Part shown: one piece after another, positions 28,890 through 41,035 of the stretch
Numbering within the stretch: the first letter of the stretch is position 1
Layout: the number at the start of each line of letters is the position of its first letter
Assembly (NCBI RefSeq): GCF_002234675.1
Contig: NC_019868.2
Location: 27,356,293 to 27,420,292, forward strand
Reading direction: 5' to 3'
From: Oryzias latipes
Taxonomy: Eukaryota; Chordata; Actinopteri; Beloniformes; Adrianichthyidae
DNA: 64,000 bases
Made by a program: the position numbers and the translations under genes
The notes under the pieces: model-generated
Told to the model about the DNA's origin: nothing
What the model saw: only the letters and a program-made list of their open reading frames with translations
Databases searched by the model: none

Positions 28890-29689
28890 GATTCCCTGTA
28901 AATACAATAACAAAGCAGCTCTGTCTTTGTTGTTTGAGATGGTTTGTTTTCACAGAAATGTCATTTTTAAAACACTATTAGTTTTGGATCACGGTGTGAA
29001 AACGCTCTATGAAAGCATCAGCTGACCAAACACCTGAAGACCTTCTTTTCCAGGGAGTAAAAGAGACGATATGATTCTCAGCTAGCTGTGAAAATCATGT
29101 ATGAATCTGATTTGAGCTTCATGAAAGTTTGCCTAGAGTGTAATTCCATGGATTGAATGTTGTGAAGGATCGATTATACTGAAGTTATGGAAACTTGCCG
29201 TGTCTTATTTTTGCACATTACCTGCAGGCTCCGAATCAGCACACGTAAAAAAAAAAGGAAAAGTGAAAAAGTGTTAAACCACGCAGCATTTATGGGTCAT
29301 TTCATTGTTAGAAAATACATTTAAACATGTTTTTTAACACACCAATCACAGAAACACTGTATCACATTTGAATGTGGATAATGGTGCTATTTGGAAAATT
29401 AATTAATGCTTTGAATTTTTACTAAAACAAAAGTATTTTAAGAAACCAACTCGTGATTTTGTCTTTTTTTTTGCTGCGCATAAATTGGAATGTATAAAAG
29501 TAAATGTATTTAAGATGCAATTACATAGAAAAATATACTGTTGGGACAAAGTAGAAATAAACTAAATAAGTTAAGTATTTTGTGATTAAACTTTTTTAAA
29601 CCATGGTTACTGCACACATATCAACTACAAAAATGGCTGCATTTGCACTGCCGAGACGACAGAGGGTGCTGTGATTGACTTCACCAACG
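28890..29689. other. Spacer between trappc11 and spdl1
   Basis: About 0.8 kb, AT-rich; nothing but possible minor poly(A) sites and spdl1 promoter sequence at its right end. Confidence 0.4.
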
Positions 29690-29764
29690 TCCGTTCACGC
29701 AAGATATCGCGATAACTTGGGACCTGAATTTAAACAGTGGCGGTTTGAGACGTTTTTGAAAAAG
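29690..29764 (+). other. spdl1: Probable 5' UTR exon and promoter of spdl1
   Basis: Donor AAAAAG|gtaaag after 29764; the first coding exon starts exactly on the ATG at 30405, so the bases just upstream of the ATG in mRNA must come from an upstream exon. Joining here gives AAAAAG-ATGG, a good initiation context (A at -3, G at +4). The palindromic ATATCGCGATA at about 29,702 is promoter-like. Upstream border approximate. Confidence 0.55.
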
Positions 29765-30404
29765 GTAAAGTACTTGGTTGAAATATAATTCCTCACAATT
29801 AATCTTTAATTTAAAGATATAATTTCTCTGGTTTAATGTAAGAAAATGATTCAACGTTCATCTTTAAACCGTAGCTAGCGTCGCATATTCAAAACTGTCA
29901 AGTAAACTTTTTTGCTGTGGTTCATTCGAATACATTTGCGTTTTAAAAACAGCGTTTTACTTGTAAATGTTTAAATGTACAGCTATAATCCCTCACACAT
30001 TTTTTTAAATTGAGCTATACGTCGATATTTGAATATCAGAACTAAAGTAAAAGTGAAAAACTACAATGAAATGTTAACGGTGGCGTTCCGTCCTTCGTGT
30101 CATTTAAGGCGCCGATTTGTTGAAATCTAATCAAAGCTTTAGCAACAAATTAGCCGTTTCACTTAAGTCTTACCATACATTTATTTTTAAACCTGTTTTT
30201 GACTGCTTAAAAAAACGGGGAAACAGGTTTCTGAAACAGATATATGTCTCCCCCTAGCGGTACTAACCCGGAATTACACGACAACTGGCAGACTAATTAT
30301 TTGTCATTAAATTACAAATATTTGGGTATATTGGCGATTTATCTTATAGATCAGAAATGTGCACTCCATCAGAATGTAAACAAACGTCATAAGTTTTGTC
30401 TTAG

Positions 30405-33400
30405 ATGGCAGCAGAGGACGAAATCCAGCTGTTGAAGATCCAGCTGCGGGAGAAGGAGGAGCTGGTCCATAAAGCCGGTCAAGCTGGTTTGGATCTTCTT
30501 AACCAGCAGATGGAGCTGCAAAGCAAGCTGGAAGAGCAGAGAATAGAGATGACCAACGCACTCGAGGTCAAATAGAATCCATAAATAAACATTTATGTTC
30601 TCAGTGCGGTTGTAGCAAATGCAAGGGGGTGCGTGGTTGACAAGAAAATGTGCTTTTGTTGGTTTGACAGGCTCTTGAGCAGGAGAAGTACTCGTTGCAG
30701 AGGGAGGTAGAACTGAAGACCCGGATGCTGGAGTCGCTTCAGTCGGACTACGAGTCCTCTAAGAACCAGCAGAAACAGCAGCTTCAAAACCAACAGCAAC
30801 ATCTGGAAAGGAGCCACAGCTCTGCACAGAGCGAGCTGCACAACAAGGTACAACATCTGTCAGCTGGAGCCTGTGGAAACCTGATAAAACTCTTTTGCCA
30901 TTGATAGGAAAAACCTAATGAATAACAAGCTTTTCTTTAAACTACACTTGGACAATTAACAACACTAAAGTCTATTGAAGTTTCTTAGATGATGAACTGA
31001 ACTGTCAGCTTTCCATGGGGCTCCTGAGAATCTAGTGAAGGGCTTAGTTTAATAAATCTGCATAAAGCAAATGCGCCTTAATTTGAGTTACTAGAAACCT
31101 GTGACTCCGAGCCAGTGGAGTCACGGGTAATAAGAGCAGAATGGTTGCGACGGTTGGACACTCGTCTCCACAACCGCCATCCTGCCTTTGCCAGCGATGA
31201 CGCGGCGGTTGCTGTTGTGCTTCTCTGTGCCGCCTCAGCTGCTCAGGTTGCAGTCGGATCTGGATAAATCCCAGCTGAATGAAAAGCAGCTGATCCACAA
31301 GCTGGAGGTGCAGACGGAGACGCTCAACAACAAGATGGAGGAGCTTCGAGCTTTGAACGAACAGACCCAGAGCTCCATGACGTCTGAGATGATGGAGGTG
31401 CAGCTGAAGGTGATGGAGCTGGAGACCGTGAAGGTGAGGGGAGGCAGCACTTGTGGCTTAAGCTGGAAGCTACTAACCCAATCTTTGCTAAAAAATCTAG
31501 GTTTTCATGAAAGGTTCTGATTTATTTATTTATTTATTTTTTCCTGAATCGTGTGTTCTGGAGTGCAGTGATGTGTTTTTGTGCCGCAGGCAGAGTTGGA
31601 GCAGGACGTTCAGGAGTCTCGGTACCAGCAGCAGCAGCTGGAACTGGCTGTTTGCACCCTGCAGCGGCAGCTGCAGCGGGTCACAGAAGAGAAGGAGGAA
31701 AGAGAAAAAGAAGCCGTTTCCTGGTTCAATGCTCTGGAGGTGAAGATTCCACTCTGACACTTTAGGAGTTTCCCCCTAATTCTTCTGAAATCTTCCCCAT
31801 GCTTGCCGTCTTCTGCGCAGAAATGTCGTGAGCTGAACCGGGACCTGCAGGTCCAGCTGGATCAGGCTCTTCGGGAGGCTCAGGATCCAAACCGGAAAGG
31901 GAATTCTCTGTTTGCCGAGGTGAAGACGTGCATCGCTTTGTCGCAAAGCAAAACTGGGACAACAAGTGATGAATGCTTGTTGCTTTCCAGCTGGAGGATC
32001 GCAGAGCTGAGATGGAGAGGCAGCTCATCAGCATGAAGGTCCAGCACCAGTCGCTGCAGAAGCTGCACGCCTTCAGCAAACAGCAGATGCAGCGCATGAA
32101 GGCGAGCGAGCGGGCAGGAGCTGCAGCTTCTCCGTCCACATCTCTGCCGTCTCCTGACAGACGTGCATGTTCTGTTCTTTGGTTCTGCAGGTCCAAATTG
32201 CAACCCTGATGCAGCTGCAGGGATCGCGAGCCGACCCGGCTCAGCTGGAGAGGCTGCAGTCCATGCTGTCGGAGAAAAACAGCGAGATCCACAACCTGAT
32301 GACCAAACTGCAGAGGCTGGAGAAGGTGGAGGTGAGCTCCACCTGCACTGCAGACGGAAAAAACAAAGACTGTTCTGCAAAGATGTTTTGGATCAAAAAG
32401 CCCGTTTGTGTGTGTAGATGTTGCTGAAGTCCCAGCCCTCGAACCCCGCCCCAGCAGATGCAGGCGACGGTCGGGATGAAACGTACTACACTGACCTGCT
32501 GAAGATGAAGCTCAGCGACACTGTGTGAGTCCTTCACCTCTCGTCTTCTCACGGCAGCACCCTTCTTCTTCAATTCTTCACCCCATATTTCAGCAGCAAT
32601 CCTGCAGCTTCATCCCTGAAGTAATCAGAGTAAAAAGATTACAAAGGGGAAGCATCCTCTGGAGGAAGATTCCACTCCCGAATCCAGACGCTTCTCTTCC
32701 CTTTTAGCAGCTCCTCATAAAGGACAGAGTCTGCTGGCTTTTGTTTCTGGATCACAGAATCTCTGACAGATCTGTGCTCACCTGCGTTTGTGCCTTCAGG
32801 AAGGACGCAGAGCGCCTGGGGGACGAGCTGTCCTTGCAGAGGATGAAGTCTCTGTCAGAGAGCCAGAGGGCCCTGGAGCTGGAGAGGAAGCTCTTCACAT
32901 CGGAGCGGCTGCTCAAACAGGTGAAACCTCAGAGAGCTCGCTGCTCCTGGCGCCGCCACCGTCCCACCAGCTGGCTTTGAAGACCCACTCTGATGGAAAA
33001 CTGTGTTTTTAATCACGTTCTTGTAGCATTTTCCTGATGATGGAGGACATATCGAAAGATAATTAAGGTTAAAACTGTATTTCTGAGTTTCTCTTTGTTG
33101 AAATTATTGTGAATGAGGAGCAGAGATCGTATTTGTGACGTAGAAAAAGCGCTGGGCGGGGCCACAAGCTCCCTACTCGCTCCATTCGGATCAAATGGAT
33201 CATAAACCTCTTTATTTTCCTTGTCTGAGCTGGAATCTGGCTCTAAACTGTTTATGTTGCAGGGTGTGAGGGGCTGTAGGCTAGTGGGAGAGGGTGTAAA
33301 CAGAGAGCTCTCAGCAATGGGGAGGGAAAGGACGGTTGCTATGTCCTTGAAAACGACATGTTTTTTTATTTTATATTCTGGCTGAAATCAACATCAGAAG

Positions 33401-34426
33401 TTGATCAGAGTTGGTCTTAGCAGAATCTAAACGTGTGAGAATTTGACACTTTAAAACCGGCTTTATACGCGGTTTGTTTTTGTCATTTTCATACACAATC
33501 TCGGGTAGTCCCATTAGAAAATCTTTGAAAGCAGCTGTTGGAGCAGTTTTCTAGAGCGTTCTCCTTTAACCCAGAACTCTCAACTTTACATGAATACATT
33601 TAGGAAATTGCATCACATCCATCGTCTGACAAGGAACCCTCCGCTCTTTTCCCTGTTTCTGTCGGGTTTTGTCTCTAACCGTTCGCAGGGCTTTTTCTGA
33701 CACTAAAACGGGTTTTAATTCGGTTCCACCTCTTTGTGTCGACAGGCTCAAAGTGACAAGATCAAACTGCAGCTGCGCATCGAGGAGCTTCAGCACAAAT
33801 ACGAGCCCAACGGTGAGAAAGCGCTCAGGGGTTCAGCCTCTGCTGCCCCGCCTCCGCAGAACTGCTGCAATCTCCTGTCCCCTCACAGACGGGAAGAGGA
33901 ACCCCCAAAAGAGAAAGAAGGAGAAACTTCCCGTCGACGTCCTGCCCCCCCCTGAGGAGAGCTCCTGCGACAAAGCCCAGCAGGTGGTTGCCGTGGAGTC
34001 AAACATTAAGAAGGAAGATGCTGAGGCAAGCATCTGCCCTGCGGAGATGAAGACCTCCACACACGGTGAGCACGCTGCACTCTCTGCGGAAACGAAGACG
34101 AATCACGAATGCTCATCCGACACGCTCCTCTTCAGATCCGGAGCCGCGGCCCGCCAAGTGTGTGAGGATCAGCGAAGACGACGGTGTTGTGGCTCCGAAC
34201 CCCAGGTCCGCGTGTGTGCGTCCGCTCAGCGCCTGGTTCCCTGATGAAGACCGTGCTGATTACCGTCTGTTGTTTCTCCAGCTCTGCTCCGGCTGACCTG
34301 AAAGTCAAAACGGAGCCGGACGAGAACCTCCCGCAGAACAAAGCGGTGGCGAGGAAGAGGAAACCCGTGGAGACGATCCACGTCACGTCCAGCAGCAGCA
34401 TGGAGAACCAGTGCGCTCAGCAGTAG
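30405..34426 (+). CDS. spdl1: Spindly (kinetochore dynein-dynactin adaptor), complete
   Basis: Exons: 30405-30566, 30671-30847, 31239-31433, 31590-31739, 31821-31919, 31991-32101, 32191-32331, 32418-32524, 32800-32920, 33746-33812, 33889-34065, 34136-34205, 34282-34426; 1,722 nt, 573 residues (mammals about 605). Long coiled coil over most of residues 1-430. A CC1-box-like segment (AGQAG, 24-28) binds dynein light intermediate chain; the Spindly motif SLFAEL (257-262, Phe259) contacts dynactin; YYTDLLKMK is at 368-376. The tail is basic and poorly conserved and ends QCAQQ-stop: a CAAX farnesylation box (Cys570) that brings the protein to the RZZ corona. Spindly recruits dynein to kinetochores and removes checkpoint proteins. 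The intron after 32101 begins with GC rather than GT; all others are GT-AG. Confidence 0.96.
32979..33345 (+). mobile_element. Family-1 TIR element, copy E (spdl1 intron)
   Basis: Left end TTTGAAGACCCACTCTGATG is preserved; it continues through GATGATGGAGGACAT, GGGCGGGGCCACAAGCTCCC, GAGCTGGAATCTGGC and GTGAGGGGCTGTAGGCTAG, then truncates before the right end. It starts 58 bases after the exon ending at 32920. Confidence 0.75.
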
Positions 34427-34530
34427 AAGTGTTGCATGGATGTGAACCAACGCTGCTGTGACTCACTTTAAAAATTCAAGATTGCTGTTTTTTTTTCTTT
34501 TTGTTTCATGTCTTCGTTGTACTTAATCCT

Positions 34531-34536
34531 ATTAAA
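34531..34536 (+). terminator. spdl1: Poly(A) signal of spdl1
   Basis: ATTAAA 105 bases after the stop codon, the commonest variant of the canonical hexamer, followed by a T/GT-rich stretch. No AATAAA is closer. Confidence 0.55.
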
Positions 34537-35039
34537 ATATTTCCAACTAAACCTGAACGCAGCGTTTGTCCTCCATTAAATTAGGCTGAATGTCTTAAGT
34601 TAATCTTTAGAAATTTGTTTCTTTTTTACATCATTTTTTTTTCCTTAATTGAGATTTTTAATACACGTTTATTTTAGATTTCATGATAAATGGAAGTCTT
34701 GCTATGGAGGAATATGAAATATTCAAGGAATTTTGAAGAACAAAAGAAAAATCATAGTTTTAAAAAATCAATTTTCTTATTGATATGTAAAGAATATTTT
34801 TACCCATTTAATTTATTGTATTTAGTAAATGTAGAGTTCTGTTTTTTCTTGGTCCAATAACATGCACCATAGGTGGTTCTGAATAGCCACCATTGCCCTC
34901 TCACTTTATTTTGAAAGACGGTTTAGTGAAAGATGGTAGTTCAGAGTCAGAAAGTGATTCTGACAATAGGAATAACTCTGTGGTCCTTGACAACCCTCTG
35001 GAACAATAAGAATTAAAATATTTTGTAGGACTAAGTTAC

Positions 35040-35375
35040 AGAGGGGTAAAAAGTATTTAATCAGCCACCAATTGTGCAAGTTCTCCCACTTAGAAAGATG
35101 AGAGAGGCCTATAATTTTCAGCATAGGCAAACTTCAACCATGAGATGCAAAATGAGAAAAAATAATTCAGAAAATCACATTGTCTGATTTTTAAAGAATT
35201 TATTTGTAAATTATGGTGGAAAATAAGTATTTGGTCATCTACAAACTGGAACTTTTCGTCTCTTAATTGAGATATACCTATGATAATTGATATGATAATT
35301 ACAGGCCCTTCCAATCCTTTGAAGTGGGAGAACATCTTCAATTGGTGGCTGACTAAATGCTTTTTTGCCCCTCAA
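35040..35375. mobile_element. Non-autonomous Tc1/mariner-like element
   Basis: Left end GAGGGGTAAAAAGTATTTAA then CAGCCACCAATTGTGCAAG and TTCTCCCACTTAGAAAGATG; right end has the inverse words AAGTGGGAGAACATCTT, CAATTGGTGGCTGACTAAAT and TTTTTTGCCCCTC. These are the long terminal repeats of teleost Tc1-like transposons. The left repeat is about 200 bp, the right one is cut to about 60 bp, and no transposase remains. Confidence 0.8.
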
Positions 35376-35721
35376 CATGTTCTTTCATGTCATTTTATGT
35401 GCTATCCAAAAACAATAAATGGATTATATAATTCAGTGGGGTGAAAAATTCCATCTCCTGATATTCTATTTAGGTGTTTCTTTAATTTAAGGCCGCAAAC
35501 TTTTTGAATAATCACCTGTTTTGATCAGTTTAAAGCTGGTTATTTTGTTGTACTTTGTTTATTTACTTAACATAAAATAAAAACATAAAATAAACTGTCT
35601 TGTACTGATCAGGGGTTAAAGACAGAGGACAAAAATCTTTGTCTGAACATTTCTAACTGAGTTACATAATTTAAAAAGACAAAACAACAAAAATATGTTG
35701 GAGCTGCAGTATTACGCCACA

Positions 35722-35736
35722 CCAGCAGGTGGCAGT
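35722..35736 (+). promoter_or_regulatory. CTCF-like site upstream of sil1
   Basis: CCAGCAGGTGGCAGT fits the vertebrate CTCF core consensus (CCASYAGRKGGCRSY) at every position. It lies about 150 bp upstream of the likely sil1 first-exon donor, between spdl1 and sil1. Confidence 0.5.
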
Positions 35737-35799
35737 GCTCAACGTGTGTGCTGTAGATAAATTTCGTTGCGGACCAGGCGAAGCACCAACGTGGACCAA

Positions 35800-35884
35800 T
35801 GAGAGGCGCGTGGAAAGTGATGGAAGCGTTTGGAAGGACTGACAGTTAAACAGTGTTTGTTTTCTTCCAGCTGCTGTTGAGCAG
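35800..35884 (+). other. sil1: Probable 5' UTR exon of sil1
   Basis: Donor GAGCAG|gtgagt after 35884, and an acceptor (tttatttag) before 36277, 52 bases upstream of the ATG. Upstream border approximate. Confidence 0.5.
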
Positions 35885-36328
35885 GTGAGTTATTCGGAGG
35901 AATTCTCTTATTTTTAACCCCACATTCAACCCGCAACAGTTTAGCGCGTCACCCAGAAAAGAAGAAGAAGAACCGCTGCAGGACTTTATGTTGAAAGGAT
36001 TCATTCGTCCACATCATGTTTTTCTTCTGGAGCCAAAACCATGCAACAGTTTCAGTAACTCAGAGAATATTAAATATTGTTATGGATTATTTTTGGATGG
36101 AAAGTACTCGAACATTAATGTTTCAGTGACAAATAGTAAAATATATGTTTTCTTTTTGCTTTTTTTATGCAGACACAGAGTAAGAAGAAAAATGCCAGAA
36201 TATTAATTAAATATACACGTCAATATTTCTGTCCTTGAATGTTGGCAATCAGGTTTTTCTTCCCTGTTTTATTTAGGAATGTTGAGCTGCTCTGACTCCT
36301 GACTCCTGGCCTGCTGTTCCCCGTTGCC

Positions 36329-39300
36329 ATGGCGATGACTTGCATCCCAGAATTTCACAGACTTTCCCTCAGAATTTTCCTCCTGCTTTCTGCCTCTGTG
36401 CTGCTTTGCTCGCATGTTGTCAGCATTCACAGCCAGAAGGTGAGATCTGCAGGAGTTTCTCCTCACAAACTGAAAAACTAAAGAGAAAAAAACTAAAACC
36501 TGCTTTTTTTATATTGATTGATTAATTTGCCGAGGATCTTTATCCGCAGAAAACATTGAATTAAAAATAAAGTTGCTATTTCTTCAATATTTTTGTTTGT
36601 TTGTGCAGTCTGAAGGAGCTCTGACTGTAGTGGAAAACACAGATGGAGGAGGAGGAGGAACTGAGGAAGAGGAGGTGGTGACTGTAGAGGATGATGACCT
36701 GGAGGTGGTCCAACCAAAGGAGGAGTGGCAAACACTCAAACCAGGTTTTGCTCTGAAACTTTTATTATTGTTTTTTTTCATTCTGTGTTTGGCGTTCAGA
36801 AGTTTTTATTAGTCATAAAAGTACATTTTAAGTGATTGGACTTTTAATCTAATCCTAACATTTTTTACTTTTGATATTTTAATAACATGATATATATATA
36901 TTGTATTTCCCCCCCATTGTTTACAGCTGTTAACATGTTCACTCAAAATCTTTTTCCTTTTGTTTTTTCTCAAAAATGTTAATTTTCACACTTTTTAAAA
37001 TCATTTTGTCTATTTAAATTAAACAAAAACAGAGATCTTCTGAAATTTTTTAACCAAATATCACCTTTATGATGACGTTTAGTTATGATTAAATATAAAA
37101 TACCTGGTCGTGTTCGCTGTTGCTCTTCTAAAATCCAGAAGATTTTAATTTGAAATGTCTTTTCTAATACTGACCAGAGTTTAGGGGAAGCTGAGTTCCT
37201 CTCTGCGTCTTCAATCCTCCTCTTTTTACCGTGTCCGTGTAACGCCGCGGCTTTAAACAGGTCAGGCGGTGCCGGCCGGCTCCCACGTGAGGCTGAATCT
37301 GCAGACGGGTGAGAGGGAGGTGAGATTGGGGGAGGAGAAGCTGAAATACTGGACCCAGGAGCACAGGTGCCGACCAACTCATCAATGTTTGCTGGGGGAT
37401 CAAACCCGCGTTCATCAAAAAGTTTCTGTTGTTTTGATCCAAGAGAGGAAGAAGAAGAATCTAAGTCCTCCTTCAACTTTGATGAGCTGAAGAGAGCCAT
37501 GAAGAAGATGAAGGAGGAGCTGAACCTGGCGAGCAAAGACAAGGACCTTCAGGTCAGCATCCCGGAGGATATGATGAGCGGCAGCCTTCAGGCGCGTAAA
37601 GCTGTGAACCGTGACCATCTTCACGTCCGCAGGACTCTTTGGCGTCCAGGTTTCGGCCTTTAGAGGAGTTGAAGAAGGACATGGCTGAACTGGACCTGCT
37701 GGTGGAGTCAGACGTTCAGGTACCTCCGTGTGTTCACTGTTTGGATGTCAAAACAACGTTTTTCCATCCATCCAGAGCATCAACGTTTTATAGAAAGATA
37801 TTATAGAGAGGATTCCCCTCCACAGCTAAGGAATGTTCCTTTTCTGCAGATAATGAGGCGATTGCTGGACCAGCTGAACAGCACCAACACCACCACCGAG
37901 CAGAGACTCAGCATCCTGCTGGAGCTGGAATATCTGGTGCATCAGGTAACGTCCCCCCCCAGCTGCCGTGAGGAACTTCTCCGTGTTTAAGACCCACTCG
38001 GATATTCTTAACGGGTTCTTGTTTTTCTGATGATGGAGGAAGAAAATTGAGCTTAAATGTGCATTTCTGAGCATTTCTTTGTTCAAATTGTTGAGCATCA
38101 GGAGCAGATGGACAAAAAGAAACCCCATGTGCGTTTCAGGTGGACAACGCTCAAACTCTGTGCTCGATGGGAGGCCTGCAGCTCATCCTGGACGGGCTGA
38201 ACAGCTCCGATTTCAGGCTGCAGGAAAGCTCCGCCTTCGTCCTGGGATCCGCTCTGTCCAGGTACCAACACGTCCGAGGATCGGATGTTTTCTCCCAACA
38301 AGGATCCTGTGAAAAATTCAAAATGCCGACTTCTTTGTTGGTTTTATCTCCATAGCAACCAATTTAGGGGTGACAAACAGGTCTATTTAGTTTTAGAGGA
38401 ATCCGCAAAAGTGAACTTTTGGATTTTCCTAGAAACTGAGGTTTTCTGTTAACCACGCCCACATTCCCAATATAGTCATATTGTGTGTCGTATTTTGTTC
38501 AGCTTCAGCCGGCGATTCACATATTCAATTTTCACAATATTGCAGTAAAAATGTGAGAACACCAGGGGAGCGTTACTTTTGCGAGCTCGCCACACGAACG
38601 CCATTTAAAATCTACAAACTGTCCAACTATTTTGATTTGATTCGATTAAAGGAAAATATTACAAATCCATCCGCACTGACTTGGTGTAAAAACCTGTTTG
38701 TTAGCAGGTACATACGACATAAAATGACAACACAGAGTAACAAATGAATTAATAACATGATTGGTTAATGAGTTAACGAAAACTATCACAACCATAATGG
38801 TACAGTTAGGAGGAGGTGGATCAAAAACCCTATGAGGAGTTTACATTTGTAGAAGGCAGTAAAAGGGATTTTAAAAAAATGTATGGTAGTTTTTTTCCCC
38901 CAAAGTTCAACACAACTTCGGTTAACCTGGTAGATTGTATGAAATTATGCTAAGGTCACTAAGCATTTTCCGATATTGTGCAAAAATGTGAAAATTGCCC
39001 AATTTGACACTTTGCTGCCAAGCTGTGGGTCCTGTGGCCATCCCATAATAGTTTTACAATTTCCTTTGGATATTCCCAACACATGCTTTTGGTTAGTGTA
39101 CATTTTTCTTTTTAGAGCCCCTAAGAGATTTTGGCCTTTTAGCTTTTTTTGACATTTTCTCTTGCTATGATGTCATAATTTTTCTTTTTTTTCCCCTTTA
39201 GTTTCAGATCCTTAAAAACTGCTTTCAAAGTAATAATTTCAGTTTTTATTTTATTAACAGACTTTTTCTTATAACAATAAATTATGAATTTCACATTTCT

Positions 39301-41035
39301 CTCTTTTCTTGTGGCATATTTGCTGGAAATTTAAGAACAAATCAGTTTCTATTTACTGAACAGGTTTTAATATTGAAATATTTTATAAGAATGTAAACAC
39401 CAAAACTTTAACTTCCTGTATTCCAAAATCTGATCTAATTTCTTTCTTTAGGAATTATCATTCTGATAAAGAACCTCCTAACATAAAGCATTCTCTGTTT
39501 CTTAGAAGAATTTTCAAATATTATATTTGGACACATTTAGGGAAGCGGTTGTTGAAAAGGGAAGGCAGTAAATGAGAAAATGTACAGGACGTTGTGTGTT
39601 GACGTGTTGAACAGGCGTTTTTTGCTGCAGTAACCCGGTGGTCCAGGTGAAAGCGGTGGAGAACGGCGCTCTGCAGACGCTATTAACCACGCTGGCCACT
39701 GTGCAGCCTGTCAGCGTCAAGAAGAAGGTAAATGCCCCTTCCTGTTGCAAAGTCTGATTTGTTATCACCTGAGCTGAGCTCACACACACACGCCTGTCAC
39801 TGCGCCCGCCTCAGGTGCTGTTCGCCGTGGCGTCTCTTCTGCGTCACTTCCCGTTTGCTCAGCAGCACTTCGTCTCTCACGGAGGCCTGCAGGTCCTGTC
39901 GGAGCTGTTCAGGGCGGACGTGGGGGGAATTCTGCAGACGCGCATCGTCACCATGCTCTACGATATGATCAGTGAAAAGGTGCTTTGGCGTTCAGCTCTC
40001 CTCATTTGTCTGCTGGCGGTCAGACTTACCTCCATCCTGTCCGCCACCAGGAGCTGATCTCACAGGCAGGTCTGGACTGGGTCCAGGACCCCTCCCACGA
40101 GGAGCGCGTGCGTCAGTATTCCCAGGTGTCCCTGCAGGGGGAGCTGTTGGAGAAGGGCTGGTGCAGTCTGGTGCCGCAGCTGCTGCAGTCCACGGAGCAC
40201 GACCACAGAGAGAAGGTCAGAAAAAAAACATGGCAGTTCTTAAGGAGTTACAGATCCACTCCCATGAAAAATGTGTTTTTTTAACATGTTCTGCCATTTT
40301 TTTGATGATGGAGGGTTTATGTAAAGAAAATTAAGATTAACATTTACATTTCTGAGTATTTCTGTATTCAAATTGTTCAGGAACAGAACAAAAAATGCAG
40401 TTGGGGAAAAAAAGCTTTTTTTTTTATATGCTGGGTGGGGCCACAAGCTTCCTGCTCCGCTCCATTCTGATGCGTCCACCTGGATACAAGAACGTCTTTG
40501 TTTTCCTGGTCTGAGCTGGAATCTGGATCTAAACTGTACAGCTGGATAGCTCCAATGTTGCTCACCATTTTTGCTGCACCTGTAGTGTTTAGGTTGAAGA
40601 TGTGAGGTGCTGTAAGTTGGCGGTAGAGCGTTTAAACTGAGAACTTTCAGCAACGGAGAAGGGAAGGGGGGCGGGGTTGCTCTGCACCAATGGTCCCTTC
40701 CACATAACGACACAGAGTTTTTAATTTTGGCTCATAATCATATTTAAAAGACCACTTTGAAAATGTAAAAACTATGATGGCAGTGGGTGTTTAATGATCT
40801 AATCTGCCTTTTGGATGTGGATCCTTTTCTGTTTCAGGCTCTTCGGGCTTTATTGGCGATGGCTCCAGTGTGTTTGGATCGGTACCGCTCAGACAGCGCC
40901 CTGGCGGGCTCTCTCCACTCCCTCAGACTCCAGTACCAGGACATAATTCAGTCAGACACTATTCTCGGGGAGGAGAACGGCTATTTTATAGAACTGGTGG
41001 AACTCCTAGATGCTCTGCAGGTCAAACTGAAATGA
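36329..41035 (+). CDS. sil1: SIL1 nucleotide exchange factor for BiP, complete
   Basis: Exons: 36329-36439, 36609-36744, 37261-37366, 37444-37552, 37633-37719, 37850-37945, 38140-38261, 39631-39727, 39815-39979, 40051-40215, 40838-41035; 1,392 nt, 463 residues, the usual length (human 461). The first ATG sits in GTTGCCATGGC, an ideal context. Residues 1-34 form a signal peptide with an [13 protein letters not shown] core. Then comes an acidic variable segment, the conserved [16 protein letters not shown] block, [11 protein letters not shown], and an armadillo-repeat region (about 185-460). N-glycosylation sequons at Asn193 and Asn236 match positions I recall as glycosylated in mammals. SIL1 releases ADP from the ER chaperone HSPA5/BiP. 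The C-terminus is VKLK, not a KDEL-like or KELR tail. The intron between 37366 and 37444 is only 77 nt. Confidence 0.96.
37986..38105 (+). mobile_element. Family-1 TIR element, copy F (left-end fragment)
   Basis: TTTAAGACCCACTCGGAT followed by TGATGATGGAGGA and TGCATTTCTGAGCATTTCTT, about 120 bp. It fills the intron between sil1 exons 6 and 7 almost completely and ends about 34 bases before the exon-7 acceptor. Confidence 0.7.
38262..39630 (+). other. sil1 intron 7 (1.37 kb)
   Basis: AT-rich; no exon, named repeat or RNA gene seen. Confidence 0.5.
40240..40770 (+). mobile_element. Family-1 TIR element, copy G (sil1 intron 10)
   Basis: Near full length: CCACTCCCATGAAAAATGTG, GATGATGGAGGGTTTATG, GGGGCCACAAGCTTCCTGC, CTGAGCTGGAATCTGGATC, GGGCGGGGTTGCTCTGCACC and AAAGACCACTTTGAAAATG; only the extreme right terminus is lost. 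It takes up nearly all of the 622-bp intron. Confidence 0.8.

Noticed and set aside
30250-30270. Fourth CTCF-like site (minus strand, CCGCTAGGGGGAGAC)
   Set aside because: Lacks the GGC core spacing after the G run; below the quality of the three reported sites.
32525-32799. Extended spdl1 exon reading on past 32524
   Set aside because: A GTGTGAGT donor fits, and the next exon at 32800 restores the conserved DELSLQRMKSL block in phase.
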